In this document: piece after piece, positions 44,453-55,938 of the stretch
Position numbering within the stretch: position 1 is the first letter of the stretch
How the letters are laid out: the number at the start of each line of letters is the position of its first letter
Assembly (NCBI GenBank): GCA_022497155.1
Contig: MU385712.1
Span: 805,765 to 869,764, forward strand
Length of the DNA stretch: 64,000 nt
From: Whalleya microplaca
Lineage: Eukaryota > Ascomycota > Sordariomycetes > Xylariales > Xylariaceae
Direction: 5' to 3'
Translations under genes and position numbers: made by a program
Notes under the pieces: generated by a model
What the model was told of the DNA's origin: nothing
The model's input: only the letters and a program-made list of their open reading frames with translations
The model's database searches: none

Positions 44453-46518
44453 TTCAGCGAAGCAGATTAGTGTATCTCTTCCCGAGTAAAGTGTGAAACT
44501 TGTAGCTCGGATGACTCGGTTGGAGAGGTCAAATCTCAATTGAGGCAAACTTCCAATCTTTAAATCGTTTATTGAATGTGAATTGTATTAATCAGTTGGG
44601 AGGTCATGGTGCAGAACAGTCTGGTCCTGAACAATGAAATATGCAAGTATGCAAGTATCAAGCATGGCTATCGACGTCAGGTGAATTCTCGATTTTGGGT
44701 GGCGTACCTATGTACCTATGTACCTATGTATTTCTGCTGCTGGGGCTGCCAGGTGCCCAAGTGATCTGTCAGCTGCCCAAACGCGCTCCCTCGAACTTGA
44801 CGCGTCTGGCATTTAATGTATTTACTTTCCCTTCTACCTCATCATCTGCATTATGTTCTACAACGTCTATCGCCAACTTCCTAATTCAGCACCTGAGAGG
44901 AGTTCATCATTAATGTTCAGTCGAGATACGAGTTGCATCATCCTCAATCGCATTACATTCCCCTCAAGTTGAAGCTCTTTCATTCGGCCTTCTTTCTAAA
45001 GGAGGTCGAATCCTGCAGAACTCGCACGACGCCTCCCCTACAGTTCTCCGTCTCCCATTTTCCGAAAGGAATGTCATTGCGACCCCTCAGTCGGTCCAAT
45101 TTATCCCGCACAACACGTCGCAGCTCGGGGTCAAAGGGACCTGATGTGCATTGCCGCGTGTGGATCGTTGTGCGAGGGTGGTCAGACTGCTGGCTGGGGA
45201 CCGGCTGCTAGGGAATGGTGTTTCGGAACTTAACCCTAAGCTGTCTCTTGGTTTCCCAAGTCTTGCGTTTATAGTCGTCTACAGTCCGCCTTATAGACCT
45301 TTGGTTGTTCCTGCGACGCCTCGCCCTGCTGAAAAGTAGGTTTGGCTGACTGGGTCTTCTCGAGGTGGAAGGGTGGCCAATGGACACTCCAGTCGCCCTC
45401 GGCGTGTGAAGGCCTTTGCTATGAGTCGTATTGGGTAAGAGCTCCTGGCCTGGAGTCGCTCGTCAGCTCTGTGCCGCTGGAACTCGAACTCTGGTCATTA
45501 TGGATCGTGTAGGTGATGCCTGTACAAGTTGGCAGCGTGGAAGATGGTTTCCTGGCAACTTGCTGTTGTTGGTTGGGCATGATATAGGCCATTGAGCCCT
45601 ATCTGTGCATTTGAGAGTTCGGGGGAAGAGCGTAATACTGGCTACACACAGTCAAAGTCTTGGCAATTCATCACCTTTCATCGTTGACCTGATTCGCCGG
45701 AATCATTCGTACCCGAGTCTCTTGACTTGGTCGGCTGAGCGAGGGTCATACGGTTACAACAGAATTGCTCGCAGGTTTTGACACTACATAATACTGCCTT
45801 GTTACTTGCTCTCGGTACCCTCAACTTTCTCGACACACCCAGCTTATAGCGGCTGTCGGCGTAAAACCCGACTCTTCATCCCAGGTTGTCATGAGGCCAT
45901 CCACTCCACGCTCCAGCTATACCAGCTCTCAACACCACATCCCGGCAACAGCCACCGGTGTGTCATTTTATGAGGTCCGACCAGGCGCATTAACTTCCTC
46001 TCGTGGGTCTTTCCCTACGATGATAGAAGACGCCAAATTCTTTTGTCAGCTGTTCTTGTAGCAGTTGATGAGCTTCCCTCGCCTCTACCAGAAATGGAAT
46101 GAGAAGAGATGATAGTGCGGCTTTTATGGATGTCTTTTGGCCGCACGGAAATGCCCCCCTTGCTACTCGTTCGAGCTCGACGGGGAGGAATCAAAAACTA
46201 GTCCACGTTGGCAGTGCGTTCAACAGAAAGAGCTACTCTTGGGATAAGGGTCCATGTATTGTGGTGTTGCGACTCGCCGATTTTGACGGTGAATTCCTCA
46301 AAGACGGTACCGATGACCTCGGAAGTTGGCGCATGGCGTCGTTGTAGGATATATCGGGCCATCCGCTAGAGGTCACTCCTCGTGGTAGATTAAGCCGGGA
46401 CCCATCTCGAGTTGGTGTCAAAGCTTAGTGCTTGTCCGGTTTTTTTCACCACGAGTCCGTTGACTTCAAGCTGGGGAACCTGTAGATACAATGAATTTTT
46501 TGTCAGTTATGCTGTACC
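44453..46518. other. 2-kb interval without an intact gene
   Basis: Contains an 8-nt tandem repeat near the Rtp1 start, then sequence with only short frames on both strands. Several stretches on the minus strand (e.g. near 46.2 and 45.1 kb) read like coding sequence broken by stops, but I could not identify a family. Possibly decayed genes related to the GNAT pseudogene next door. Confidence 0.45.
44705..44730. repeat. TACCTATG octamer repeat, 3 copies
   Basis: Three exact tandem octamers and a partial fourth, about 250 bp upstream of the Rtp1 ATG. Confidence 0.7.
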
Positions 46519-47418
46519 CTAAGGGGCAGACGGTTGGGAGATGGTTTCTGGCTGTTCTCTTTCCATAAATGGATCGAGGGCAGCCCCCTGGTTCAGGGAT
46601 AAGTAATCCAGATGATTAAATCCCGATGTGGATGCTAACTCTCCGAACAGGTTCGTTTCCTCACTCTGTACATCCGTGTGAATGGTTCTGGATATCCTCT
46701 CTCCGCCCACTCCTTGTAACTGAGTCCCTGCGCGTTGGTTGGCATCTTCACCATGAGGGGTGAACTCGATATCCTCATCCATGCGGGCGTCTTCGGCCTT
46801 CTAGACCGCTAGGTCACTTGTCAAGTCTTCGAAGCCCATCAGTTCATTCAATGCTACCTCTTGCCAGTCGGTAAACTCGATAAACAGCGGGGCCCCTCAC
46901 TCATCCGCGAATTCCATGCGGGGTTACATTAAGACGGGGATAACGTCTCGTTGGTGCAATGGATCTACTACGAATCACTCACGATCTTGATTCCCTATTA
47001 GTTCTTGTTAAACTGTACCGTGCCCAGGGTCATGCTTACAGATGTGTCTGTGTTTGCCGCACACCTTCTCCCTCCTATCCCACAGCGACTTCACAATACT
47101 TTCCATCCGAAAACTCTCTTCGGTCAATGACTGAGCTGTGTGTTGCGACCTCATCTGTCCGATCTCCACGGGTGGATGCCAATACAGTTCCCAAATGACT
47201 ATTCCGGCGACCTCGTCTGTATACGCGTTGAGACATCTCATCAAGTGAGCCTCGGGTTTGTTTATCCAGTACGTTATGGCATCTTCCGCGTAGCAAGCGG
47301 TCCTGTCACAAGGACATAATGGCAAGTACTGTCTCCGTGTATCCTGTGTGCGTCTGAAGTAGAACTCCCACATTGGACCATGATCGGGGGTTTGGGTGGT
47401 TGGTTGAGCTTGGGACAT
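46519..47418 (-). pseudogene. GNAT acetyltransferase pseudogene
   Basis: Exon 1 runs intact from ATG 47416-47418 (MSQAQPTTQTPDHGPMWEF; LNAYTDEVAGIVIWELYWHP; RREKVCGKHRHI) to a GTAAGC donor at 47039. A 45-bp intron ends in CTAATAG at 46995. The frame then continues with the GNAT core, recognisable as FVVDPLHQR, MEFADE and GAPLFIEF, but it is interrupted by four in-frame stops: TGA 46975-46977, TAA 46924-46926, TGA 46897-46899 and TAG 46801-46803. No frameshift occurs up to the final stop at 46519. The acetyl-CoA loop expected after HQR (usually RxxGxG/A) is altered to DVIP. It once was a typical fungal N-acetyltransferase; a protein from it would be truncated before the cofactor site. Confidence 0.7.
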
Positions 47419-50205
47419 GTTCAATAGGTTACTAGCAACCTTAGTTACCGATAGTGATGTTGATGTTGATGTTGATGCTGAGTGTTGAATGTTGCATATT
47501 GGAAGCTCTCAATGTTAGATGGGCGTATTTGTTTCTTGTGTTAGGCAGGCGGTCATCTATAGAAGCAAGAGCTATTGCCAGTTCGGAAATTGACCGTATG
47601 TACTTATGCAGTGCAGCTATATTTCTGCGAGGCGGCCTTCCTCTACTAGGGGAAGCTGAACGCGTAGAGGCGAGCAATAACCTGTCCTCTTCGTTAGCAG
47701 GCACGTTCTAAGAGAAAACCCCAAGTCAGGGATGGGCAGGACTGCATGCCTTACATAGGTAAACTCTCATCTTCAATACACACCCATATAATTGCCTCTG
47801 GTAAACTGGTGTAATACGAGGGGATTTATATCGGGACTTGAATTGGCAATTGTGAATGGCAGCATACTGGACTAGTATTCGTCATTCGCATACCATATAC
47901 GTTGACGAACAGGAGTAAACCACTGTTCTTTTCGCTACGACTTATGCTTGTGATGAACGTTGGGCTGAGTCCAGTTGACAGAAGCTGCATGAACTGCACT
48001 TGTGGCAATGGTAATAACCAGAGAGCAACACTGGCGTCTCATGCCTTCACGCGTACCTTTAACTCCATGCCTACATGTAGTCCACCCACAATCGTCGTTG
48101 TCGTCTTCGTGTCTTAGCAGGAAGGTTGATTCATTGTCATTGATAATACCTTCCATCCATATAAGCGACATTCTCAAAGGTTGGTGATGCGGAATCATCC
48201 GGATGTTTGGATTCGGGTCTGGGGTCTTCTCGATTGTGCGGCTTACATGAGTCAGTTGCTCGAGTCTCTAAGCCAAATAAGATAAAAGTGAACCAAACCA
48301 TTCAGGACACAACCACGTATCCCAACACGTCTCGGTATCGTTTGATCCTGAAAGCCCAACGCATCTTTCTTAATCGCCGGAACATGCCGAAATTATTGTC
48401 TTAACTGGTACCTTGACTGCCGTGTCTCCCCGCAACTCTCGACCATAGATTGCCTCAGCTTTGGCGATATAGCAAGTGTGGATACATTTTGGAGCAAGTA
48501 ACATCATCGCCTTGCTTCTTGACTGCTGTATACCAGGTATCAATCTGGGTAATGTCTTATTTCACCTCACCGACTAACAGGACTTTTCTCGTAGTAGAGA
48601 CATCAAGTGTAGCTCAGACAACCTTTCCACTTCCCGTCTTCTGAGTTGGTAAAGAGACACGAGCATGTATGAATAAGCGAGCCTACTATATAGGTACAGT
48701 GTTCATACGAGTCAGACCAACGCGAAGAACTCTGTGACAGTCCAAATGATCAACACTTTAGACATATGACGGTAACTATCAGGATGTGCACAACTAGATA
48801 TTATCTGCGAACCTTACAGTAGGTCTAGGTTCCATATCGAGGGTTCCGAATGAGCGGGATAGGTGCAAGTCGAGGCAGCACGACAAGAAAGTATCTAGGT
48901 CGTCTACGTACCTAATATATGTTAAGGCTTGGTCGCTCTTCATGACACTGTGAGGTTGAACCGAAGGATAAGTCTTACATTTTCACAGACATCTCCTAGG
49001 TTTGATCAGGTAAATATGACTGTTCATGTTCTCCTTTCATGGGCACGGTCCCTGCCTATAGCCTATAGAGTCTTGTATGTTTGCTTTACATCTCAGTCAT
49101 GGTGATCTCCAGGACGCACGTTAGAGCCGTCGATAGATGCTAGGATACGGGTTATAATAGTCAACAACTTTCAATAAAATAAAAGATAGCTTTAAAATGC
49201 CCGTGCACTAATATGCCAGAGACCGTAGATGCGAGCTTCATACAGTTAAAGACTTAAGAGACAACTGCCTCATAGACAGGGTCCTATCGCATCAATATGT
49301 CGCCGATACAGATTATACAAAGCTTAAAATGTATATGACCGATTAGACTATGGCTCCGACTGGGGAAATTTTAATATGATGCTGATAGGTCTGGAGAGAG
49401 CCGTGGGATCTTGAGGGACACTCCCAGCACCCTACAAGATCGTCATAGCCGACCCTACGTAGACAACTGCTATGACTGTGTACTGCATACTTAGATGTAT
49501 GGTAGTGACAGAACCTTGTCTTTCAGCAAATTATCTGTTTCTGCGTGTAGCGCCGACTGTTGTCGGAGTTCAAATAGGGGGGGAACCTTCGAGTAGTATA
49601 TCTCATTTTCCATTTGTCTTATATAACAATTGAGTTTTATGGGACGATGGTTGGGCGACCCAGCAGACCCAAAATAGAGTATGCAAGTGATCCTTACGAA
49701 TCTCATTGTAAGTGGTTGATTGGTGGCCGGTGGAGCACCAAGACTTTCTGAATCGCTTGGCCCAAGGTTGTTAGCGCTACACAGACACTGAAAGGCTTCC
49801 TGTTGCCTCTCTGCCTGTCAAAGCTGCTGTTTGGATGTAGCAGCTGTAGTACGCTGTGCATATGTAGTACGATATAGCGGGCGATCGTTGCTGTCTCGGT
49901 TGTCGCGACACAGAATCATGTTGCATTCACCCATCTTCGCCAATGCGGATCTATACTAACTACGTAATGCCGGAGTACGGCACGCAGAGACTGACTCTGG
50001 GCTGTCTGGTCAGTTCAGCCAATCCTCCCGGAAATCGCATTTCTATATTGGTGACAACTATTATTTTCCGGTAGAAGCCGAGCTCGCCTACACGTCCGAA
50101 ATCAGCCCTGGTGGCCCATCGTCATTTTATTTCAATTGCGACAGTAAATAGGGACAATTCTCAGCAGTTCGTGGTATACCTATATATACGTTGAAGCCTA
50201 CCATC
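47419..50205. other. 2.8-kb interval without an intact gene
   Basis: Begins with a TGATGT microsatellite, then contains short frames on both strands with frequent stops. No motif or splice-linked exons that I trust. The right end is the promoter of the SGNH hydrolase gene. Confidence 0.5.
47455..47478. repeat. TGATGT hexamer repeat, 4 copies
   Basis: Four hexamers (last one TGATGC) just upstream of the GNAT pseudogene start. Confidence 0.7.
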
Positions 50206-51307
50206 ATGGTAGCCGAAGAAAAGAAAACATGGAGCTCACGCCTATCGTTTCTGCGCACCAAAAGAGCCATCTTCGTTCTGACGATGTTGGTGATCGTATC
50301 AGTCGTTCTCATCGGTAAGTTTCAGCCCGCCTACATCACTTATTTAGTGGCATGAGGGGCATTAAGGTTAACATCTGTCTCCGATACTAGCCCTCGGTGC
50401 GACGAACGTATTCGGCGCTAGGAACAGCTCCGACGTGCCGTCATCCAGTTCAATTCAGCAGCCGACGCAGTCGGATGCCGCAAAAAATGGCATCACAATA
50501 GCTCCTGGCACCTGGAACCCGGACAACTCGAGTTCGATCGCAGACGGCATACCGCTTCGCATCATGCCGCTTGGCGCCTCCGTGGTTAAAGGCGAGAACT
50601 CGACGAAAAAGTATGGGTTTCGCAAGACGATGCGCGACGGGTTGGTTAAACTCGGGTCTCCTGTCAACATGGTCGGCTCCCAGCGATACGGCGAAATGCT
50701 CGACAACGATCTCGAGGCGTACGGTGGTCAGAAGATCACCGAACTTTACGAGCATGCGCAAGATATCGTGCCCCAGGAACAACCTAATCTGTTCATCATC
50801 AACGTGGGAACAAATAACGTTCTGCAGAACAACAGTGTTGACTTGGCAGGAGAGCAATTGGGGGACCTCATTGACTACGTGTTGGAGGCCTCACCCCGTT
50901 CCACCGTGATATACAGTACCTTGTTGACCAACTTGGTCAAGGATTCCGAGCCGATGATTCTCGACATCAACCAACAATATCGAAAGTTGATCAACAGGTT
51001 CGACTCGAAACCCGTTATCATGGTCGAAATGCACTACGGTCAAGGCTTTCCCAATAGGCCGCAGGTGAAAGATATCGGTCCGGACCTCACACACCCGACG
51101 GATTACGGGTACGAGTTGATGGCGCATCTCTTTCTACAGGCCATCCAGGAGGCTGATAGGCAGGGATATCTCCGGAAGCCGGTTGACAACGGCCTCCAGC
51201 TGAATGGAAACTTGGGACGACTTGCAGCAACCACAACGACAACCGAGCTACCGCCGGCAACTAGTAGTGCATCTAGTAGTGCAGTCAATTCGACACTAGG
51301 GCGATGA
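50206..51307 (+). CDS. Membrane-anchored SGNH/GDSL hydrolase, CE3-like
   Basis: Two exons, 50206-50314 and 50391-51307 (76-bp intron, GTAAGT...CTAG), 341 aa. A basic N-terminus (RLSFLRTKR) precedes one hydrophobic helix (AIFVLTMLVIVSVVLIALGA, 21-40), suggesting a type II anchor with the catalytic domain outside or luminal. SGNH blocks: RIMPLGASVVKG (nucleophile Ser100, with GAS in place of GDS, as common in the CE3-like group), VGSQRYGEMLDNDLEAYGG, INVGTNN (176-179, oxyanion Asn) and DLTHPTDYGYE (Asp268/His271). The C-terminus is Thr/Ser-rich (TTTTTELPPATSSASSS), a likely O-glycosylated tail. Family enzymes deacetylate polysaccharides or hydrolyse esters; substrate unknown. It reads toward the UstYa gene, 1.1 kb away. 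Confidence 0.88.
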
Positions 51308-52430
51308 CAGGCTCATAGCGAAGTGCCATATGCGGTTGTAGAATTGTCAGACAAAATGCTTATATAGGCCAGACGACAGAACTCGTGATGCGAAGCAGCG
51401 AGCAATATGGGAAGAGGTAGTACAGTGGTTGACCCTGTTATTATATGAACGACCTCAAGATCGAAACACCTTGTTATATTATTGGGCTCGGCGTCGCACT
51501 TTTGTTTTTATTGCTTAAAGATACTCCTTGTTGGATACTCACACATTATGCCTTCACTTTAGAAACGCCTCGTAACAAGGACTACCACTGCATCACCATT
51601 TGGGCCAGTGTCAGTTCGGGTGATATCCGAGACGCGCGTCGGATGTCATATAAACGGGGTATCCCACAACGAGTATAGCTTTTATTACTACTGTAATATG
51701 TATGCTAATAGCGCTATGCAACTCCAGACGCTAAACAACTTGCATACCACCTGGACAGGCACTAGAGACTTGCCCAGCTGTCTTTTGATACCTCAGGGCT
51801 TTCATGGTCTATATCTGCTCAACCTGCTCAAGTGACACGAGCTCGCATTAGCACAATAATAAAGGTTGTGTCGCAAGATGGTCACACTGAACTTGGAACG
51901 TTGGTTTTAGACGGGCGAATTGACGGAGTTCACCTGTGTAGAATTAGCTAAGATAGATTTCCTTTTAGACCGCGAGATGCGATCATACATGTAGCTACGG
52001 ATGCCTTGATCCCTCGAATTCTTGAGAAAGTCCGAAGTCTTCAAACTACTTACTAGTTGCTCGTCTCGTCTGTGTTTTATCATGACGCCACCACCACTAA
52101 ACGCCTAGATTGCTCAGAGTAATCCCTGCCAAGCGCCTGTCTCAGGATCGAGTCGAAACAGGCACGGTTACGATTACCTAGCCGGCTAGTCTATCCCCAT
52201 ACCCCACGAAAGCCTCAACCAGCAGGGCTAAACGAGATGCTATGCAGGGGTCAAGTGTCCGCTGCAACCTCCAGATCTCTCAAAACCATTCCATCGCACT
52301 GATCATGTATTATCGAAGATCATTATATCTCATCCATCCATTCTCTTCAATTCTGCGCTGGGACGCATTGCCCTTTTTACGACCCGATCAATAACTGCGG
52401 GCAGTTTGTCTATCCCCTGTGTAGATCGCG
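51308..52430. other. Intergenic, promoter of UstYa-family gene
   Basis: 1.1 kb between genes on the same strand. I looked for a repeat-containing RiPP precursor with Lys-Arg sites and saw none. No other gene supported. Confidence 0.55.
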
Positions 52431-53469
52431 ATGGAGACCCAAAAGCTTAAGTACGCAAATCTCGACCGCGACGACTCGAGGTCTAGCACCGAGGTCGAGG
52501 AGTCTTTGATGGGCGACGAGAAGCAATGGCACGATATAGAACTCAACAGACATGTGGCGCGGACGCGGAGAAGCAAGTTCGTATTGGCACTCAACTCGGC
52601 GAGGTGGATCCTTGACACGATCTTGTTACTAGTGATCATTGCACTACTCGTGCGAGACCAATGGCGGAAACCGATGCCCGAGGAAGTCAACCCGTGGCAA
52701 TTCGGCCAGGACCTGACGGGAGTCGGCCCACGATGTAGGTTCAGCAAGATAATGGCCCCTGGAATACATCAACGAGGTTCTGACGAGAGAGACGGATAGT
52801 TTCCCAACAGATCACCACATTCCAGAGGGACGAGTCATACGCTCCAAATAACACGGCCGAATTCTTTACGGATGAGGTCCTGCAGAGGTGGAATGACTTG
52901 ATGCCCAGTATGCTTCTGATTGCATGCCTCGGTAGTAAAGATAAGTGCTGACAATCGGACAGAGGGCATGGGCTTTGTCTGGGTCAACGACACGCAAAAG
53001 TACCATGATTTGCCGACGCCTATTATGTGGCCCGACAAGACTGTATTCACGACGTCAGCCACGCACCAGCTGCACTGTCTTGTAAGGCTACCCTATTTGA
53101 AAGGCTGGAGCCAGTTTGTTAACCATCAAGCGTGTAGTTTGCTATTGTCCAGACGTACTCCGGCATGACGTCCGGCCATGATATACCGGATGATCATCAC
53201 TGGCATATGATCCACTGTTTTGACTACATGAGACAGGCAATTATGTGCAGCGCAGACATGGCTCTGGAGGGCCTCGAGACGACGTTTCCGGATCATAACG
53301 GCGGGTCAGACGGCTGGGACTCGAAGCATGGTAAGTTACCCTACAAAACTCTGATCTTGAATACTTTTCAAGTCGCTAACGGATTTGCTTGGTAGTTTGC
53401 AAAAACTGGAACGATGTTATATCATACCTTGAGGGCGTTCGAGCTTATGACGACCAGTTAATTTACTGA
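52431..53469 (+). CDS. UstYa-family (DUF3328) protein
   Basis: Five exons: 52431-52734, 52800-52907, 52963-53081, 53153-53330, 53396-53469; 260 aa, all joins in frame. An N-terminal cytosolic part is followed by one membrane helix (WILDTILLLVIIALLVRD, 59-76). The lumenal domain contains PWQFGQDLTGVGPRFSQQIT and the two diagnostic HxxHC motifs: HQLHC (172-176) and HMIHC (195-199, after DDHHW). UstYa proteins catalyse oxidative cyclisation or related oxidations in fungal RiPP pathways (ustiloxin) and occur in other secondary-metabolite clusters. Sequons such as NNTAEF and VNDTQK suggest glycosylation. Both motifs and the C-terminus (YLEGVRAYDDQLIY) are intact. No precursor peptide gene is visible nearby; the partner pathway may be the PKS cluster at the right edge. 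Confidence 0.88.
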
Positions 53470-55041
53470 AACGCCTTCATGTATTTTATGCCGAAGACTA
53501 GTTACTAGATAGCTGCCACAAGACTTCCACCCATGCATAATTGTAGACAAAGTCACACTTCGTCAACCCTTCCAGTATAAAAGGGGTATTCTACAGTCAA
53601 GCACTATTGTTTTTGGAATTGTTACGCTGCAAATATATGACTCAAATTAGAATCTGCCTAACGCTAGTTTCCTCCCACAATGGTGATTTCAGGTTTGCCG
53701 CGATGAAATAGTGGTTAAGAATAAGCAGACAAGAGGCGGCGAACGCATGAAATTAATCAAGTCAAATTTTCTTGACCGTTAAATTAACTATCACGCCTTA
53801 TTTCAAATAAACTTCCATCACATCTTCAAGCCTATCAAATTACACAACACGTATCCTTTCATTCGAACTGATATACCTAATAATGGATGCCCTCTCAATA
53901 GCAGGAACTACCTAAGTACCGATCAGCTTGTCCAGATAGATAGTTGGAGTTTTCTTTGCCATGTACTCAACAGAGACGAGAATACACCAGGAACAAAACA
54001 CAATAACTCACGGGAGAGCACTGTTCTAATTCCTCAAGGCATTAACATCCACATTGATATCAATGACGGCCCCGATCCCTTTTTACAGTCTGCTCTAAGA
54101 CGAAGGCATTAATGGACACATTGTATATTTTTGAGAAACCTTGTAACGGAAACTAAACAACTTCAGCCTCAATAGTGGCGCTAAGGGAATAGCATCTGGA
54201 GAAGCTGAGTATTGACAGAGTCTTGGAAACTATAAATCGACATTTCTTAGCTTAACGCCAAGTTTCAATTCCTAGTTCAAACCAGATTGTAGTGGAAAAA
54301 AAATCATCCGCAATCATGAAGCGGTTTGGTACCTAGTGTCGTGGCTTCCGTATACCGCATCGCTTTAATGTAGAAAGTTGATAGCTTATAGAAATTAAAT
54401 ATTGTGATGATATGTGGGTAAGTTTATATTTTATGCCCCTTTCTTCCAAAGGTACGGGAGAAATGTTTTAGGGAGCACATTTTACGATCTTTCTTAATGA
54501 AAAGCTTAGTCTAAGAGCATGTCTTTTTATGAATGTGTCTTCTTTATTGGTAAAGCAAGTACTCATTGGATCGGTTAAGTTGAAACCCCCTTTTCTAACA
54601 TACTGGGGCCGAGACCATCACTTGCATATTGTTATAATTTTTTTCTCGTTGTTGGTTACATATTATCATAAATTTTCTTCGATTGTTGGTTACATCCTGC
54701 ATATTTCGTTACAGACGCGTGATCAGGTCCTTTGTCGCAATAGGTCATGTCCAGAAACTTCGTCCCCATTATTACGCGCCTTCGGTGCAACCAATGTCAT
54801 CTATCGTGTAGCAAGCTACTGGGATAACATTATCGACTTTACCCTCCTTCACGACCGGGCGCGTAGTAAACCGGCCCGATGTCCTAAGCGTGAGCCTGTG
54901 TTTTGATGTTATTAGATGCTAGGCCTACAAGTATTGTTTTATAAGTTGAAGTCGATTTCCATATTTAGTCATTCAACAGTTTGACACCTGGTCAGAGCTA
55001 CCTAGCAATTCATTTTTAACCCTACACCACATACTCTAACA
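53470..55041. other. AT-rich intergenic, no gene seen
   Basis: 1.6 kb, markedly AT-rich, between two genes on the same strand. No coding frame or repeat family recognised. Confidence 0.6.
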
Positions 55042-55938
55042 ATGGCTACTTCTACTGATACTCAAGACTACGACCCCTCCGCATACTGGGCCGCACCCAC
55101 CAGAAATTTCAGGACTTCGGCACGATTGCACTTACAGCATTTCCTCCACCAACACACCGTCGGTCATATTTTAGACCCTCGTATCGAGGGTTCTGTCGTT
55201 GGGTCCCAGAGTTTAAAGATTGCCGACCTTGGGTGCGGCAATGGCATGTGGCTGATTGACCTAGACACTGAGCTCTCCAAGAAGGGAGTTTCAGCTCAGC
55301 TGGATGGATACGATATCAACCCGATCAACTTTCCGGCCTCTGCCTATCTTCCAGAGGCCGTAACCCTCAAGCAGCTTGATGTGCTTGCTAAGCCTGTCCC
55401 TGCTGAGATGGTCGGCGTCTACGATGTCGTTCATATTAGGGGCTTCACCAGCATCATTATCAATTCGGATGTCACGCCCCTGTTATCTATGGCAATCGAC
55501 CTTTTAAAGCCTGGCGGATGGCTGCAATGGGAGGATGTCCGAAGCGATAGATTCTTAGCAGAGTCTCCATCCCCGGAGATATGCAAGACTGCCTGCGACA
55601 CCATACTGCAAATAATGATGACCGGCGTTAATGCTCGGGGCCTTAAGGGGGACTGGCTAGAGGTTCTGGACCGCTATCTCGAGGAACACGGCCTTGAAGA
55701 TGCCCATCTTCAGATCTACGAGTCCAGGAAGCAAGACCTTAAGGCTTGGACTGAAAATTACTTGATGGTCTTGGAGGAACTTCATGTATTATTCCCATCC
55801 CAAAAGAAGGTTCCACAAGCACCGATGACGGCGGAGGGATGGATTGACTTGTTCTCGAAGGTCGTAAAAGAGACAGAGCAGGGCGTTGCGATACATCAAG
55901 GGAGAATTGTCGCTGGGATTGGTCGGAAGGCTCTATGA
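55042..55938 (+). CDS. SAM-dependent methyltransferase (class I, LaeA/TdiE-like)
   Basis: Intronless 298-aa gene from ATG 55042. Rossmann-type SAM site: motif I IADLGCGNGMW (60-70), motif II region LDGYDINPINFP, motif post-I QLDVLAKPVP, motif III region LLKPGGWLQWED. This arrangement is typical of fungal methyltransferases of secondary metabolism, which methylate O, N or C atoms of small molecules; I cannot tell the acceptor. No signal or membrane segment, so probably cytosolic. It stands between the UstYa gene and an AAA ATPase gene, about 6.5 kb before the PKS end. An alternative is a LaeA-like regulator, but LaeA usually has a longer, less conserved N-terminus. Confidence 0.87.
   Translation: MATSTDTQDYDPSAYWAAPTRNFRTSARLHLQHFLHQHTVGHILDPRIEGSVVGSQSLKIADLGCGNGMWLIDLDTELSKKGVSAQLDGYDINPINFPASAYLPEAVTLKQLDVLAKPVPAEMVGVYDVVHIRGFTSIIINSDVTPLLSMAIDLLKPGGWLQWEDVRSDRFLAESPSPEICKTACDTILQIMMTGVNARGLKGDWLEVLDRYLEEHGLEDAHLQIYESRKQDLKAWTENYLMVLEELHVLFPSQKKVPQAPMTAEGWIDLFSKVVKETEQGVAIHQGRIVAGIGRKAL

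Noticed and set aside
48100..48450. Minus-strand stretch reading like a broken gene
   Set aside because: Only short segments look coding, frames change repeatedly and no family could be named.
51308..52430. RiPP precursor next to the UstYa gene
   Set aside because: No signal peptide followed by repeated core segments with Lys-Arg sites in any frame.
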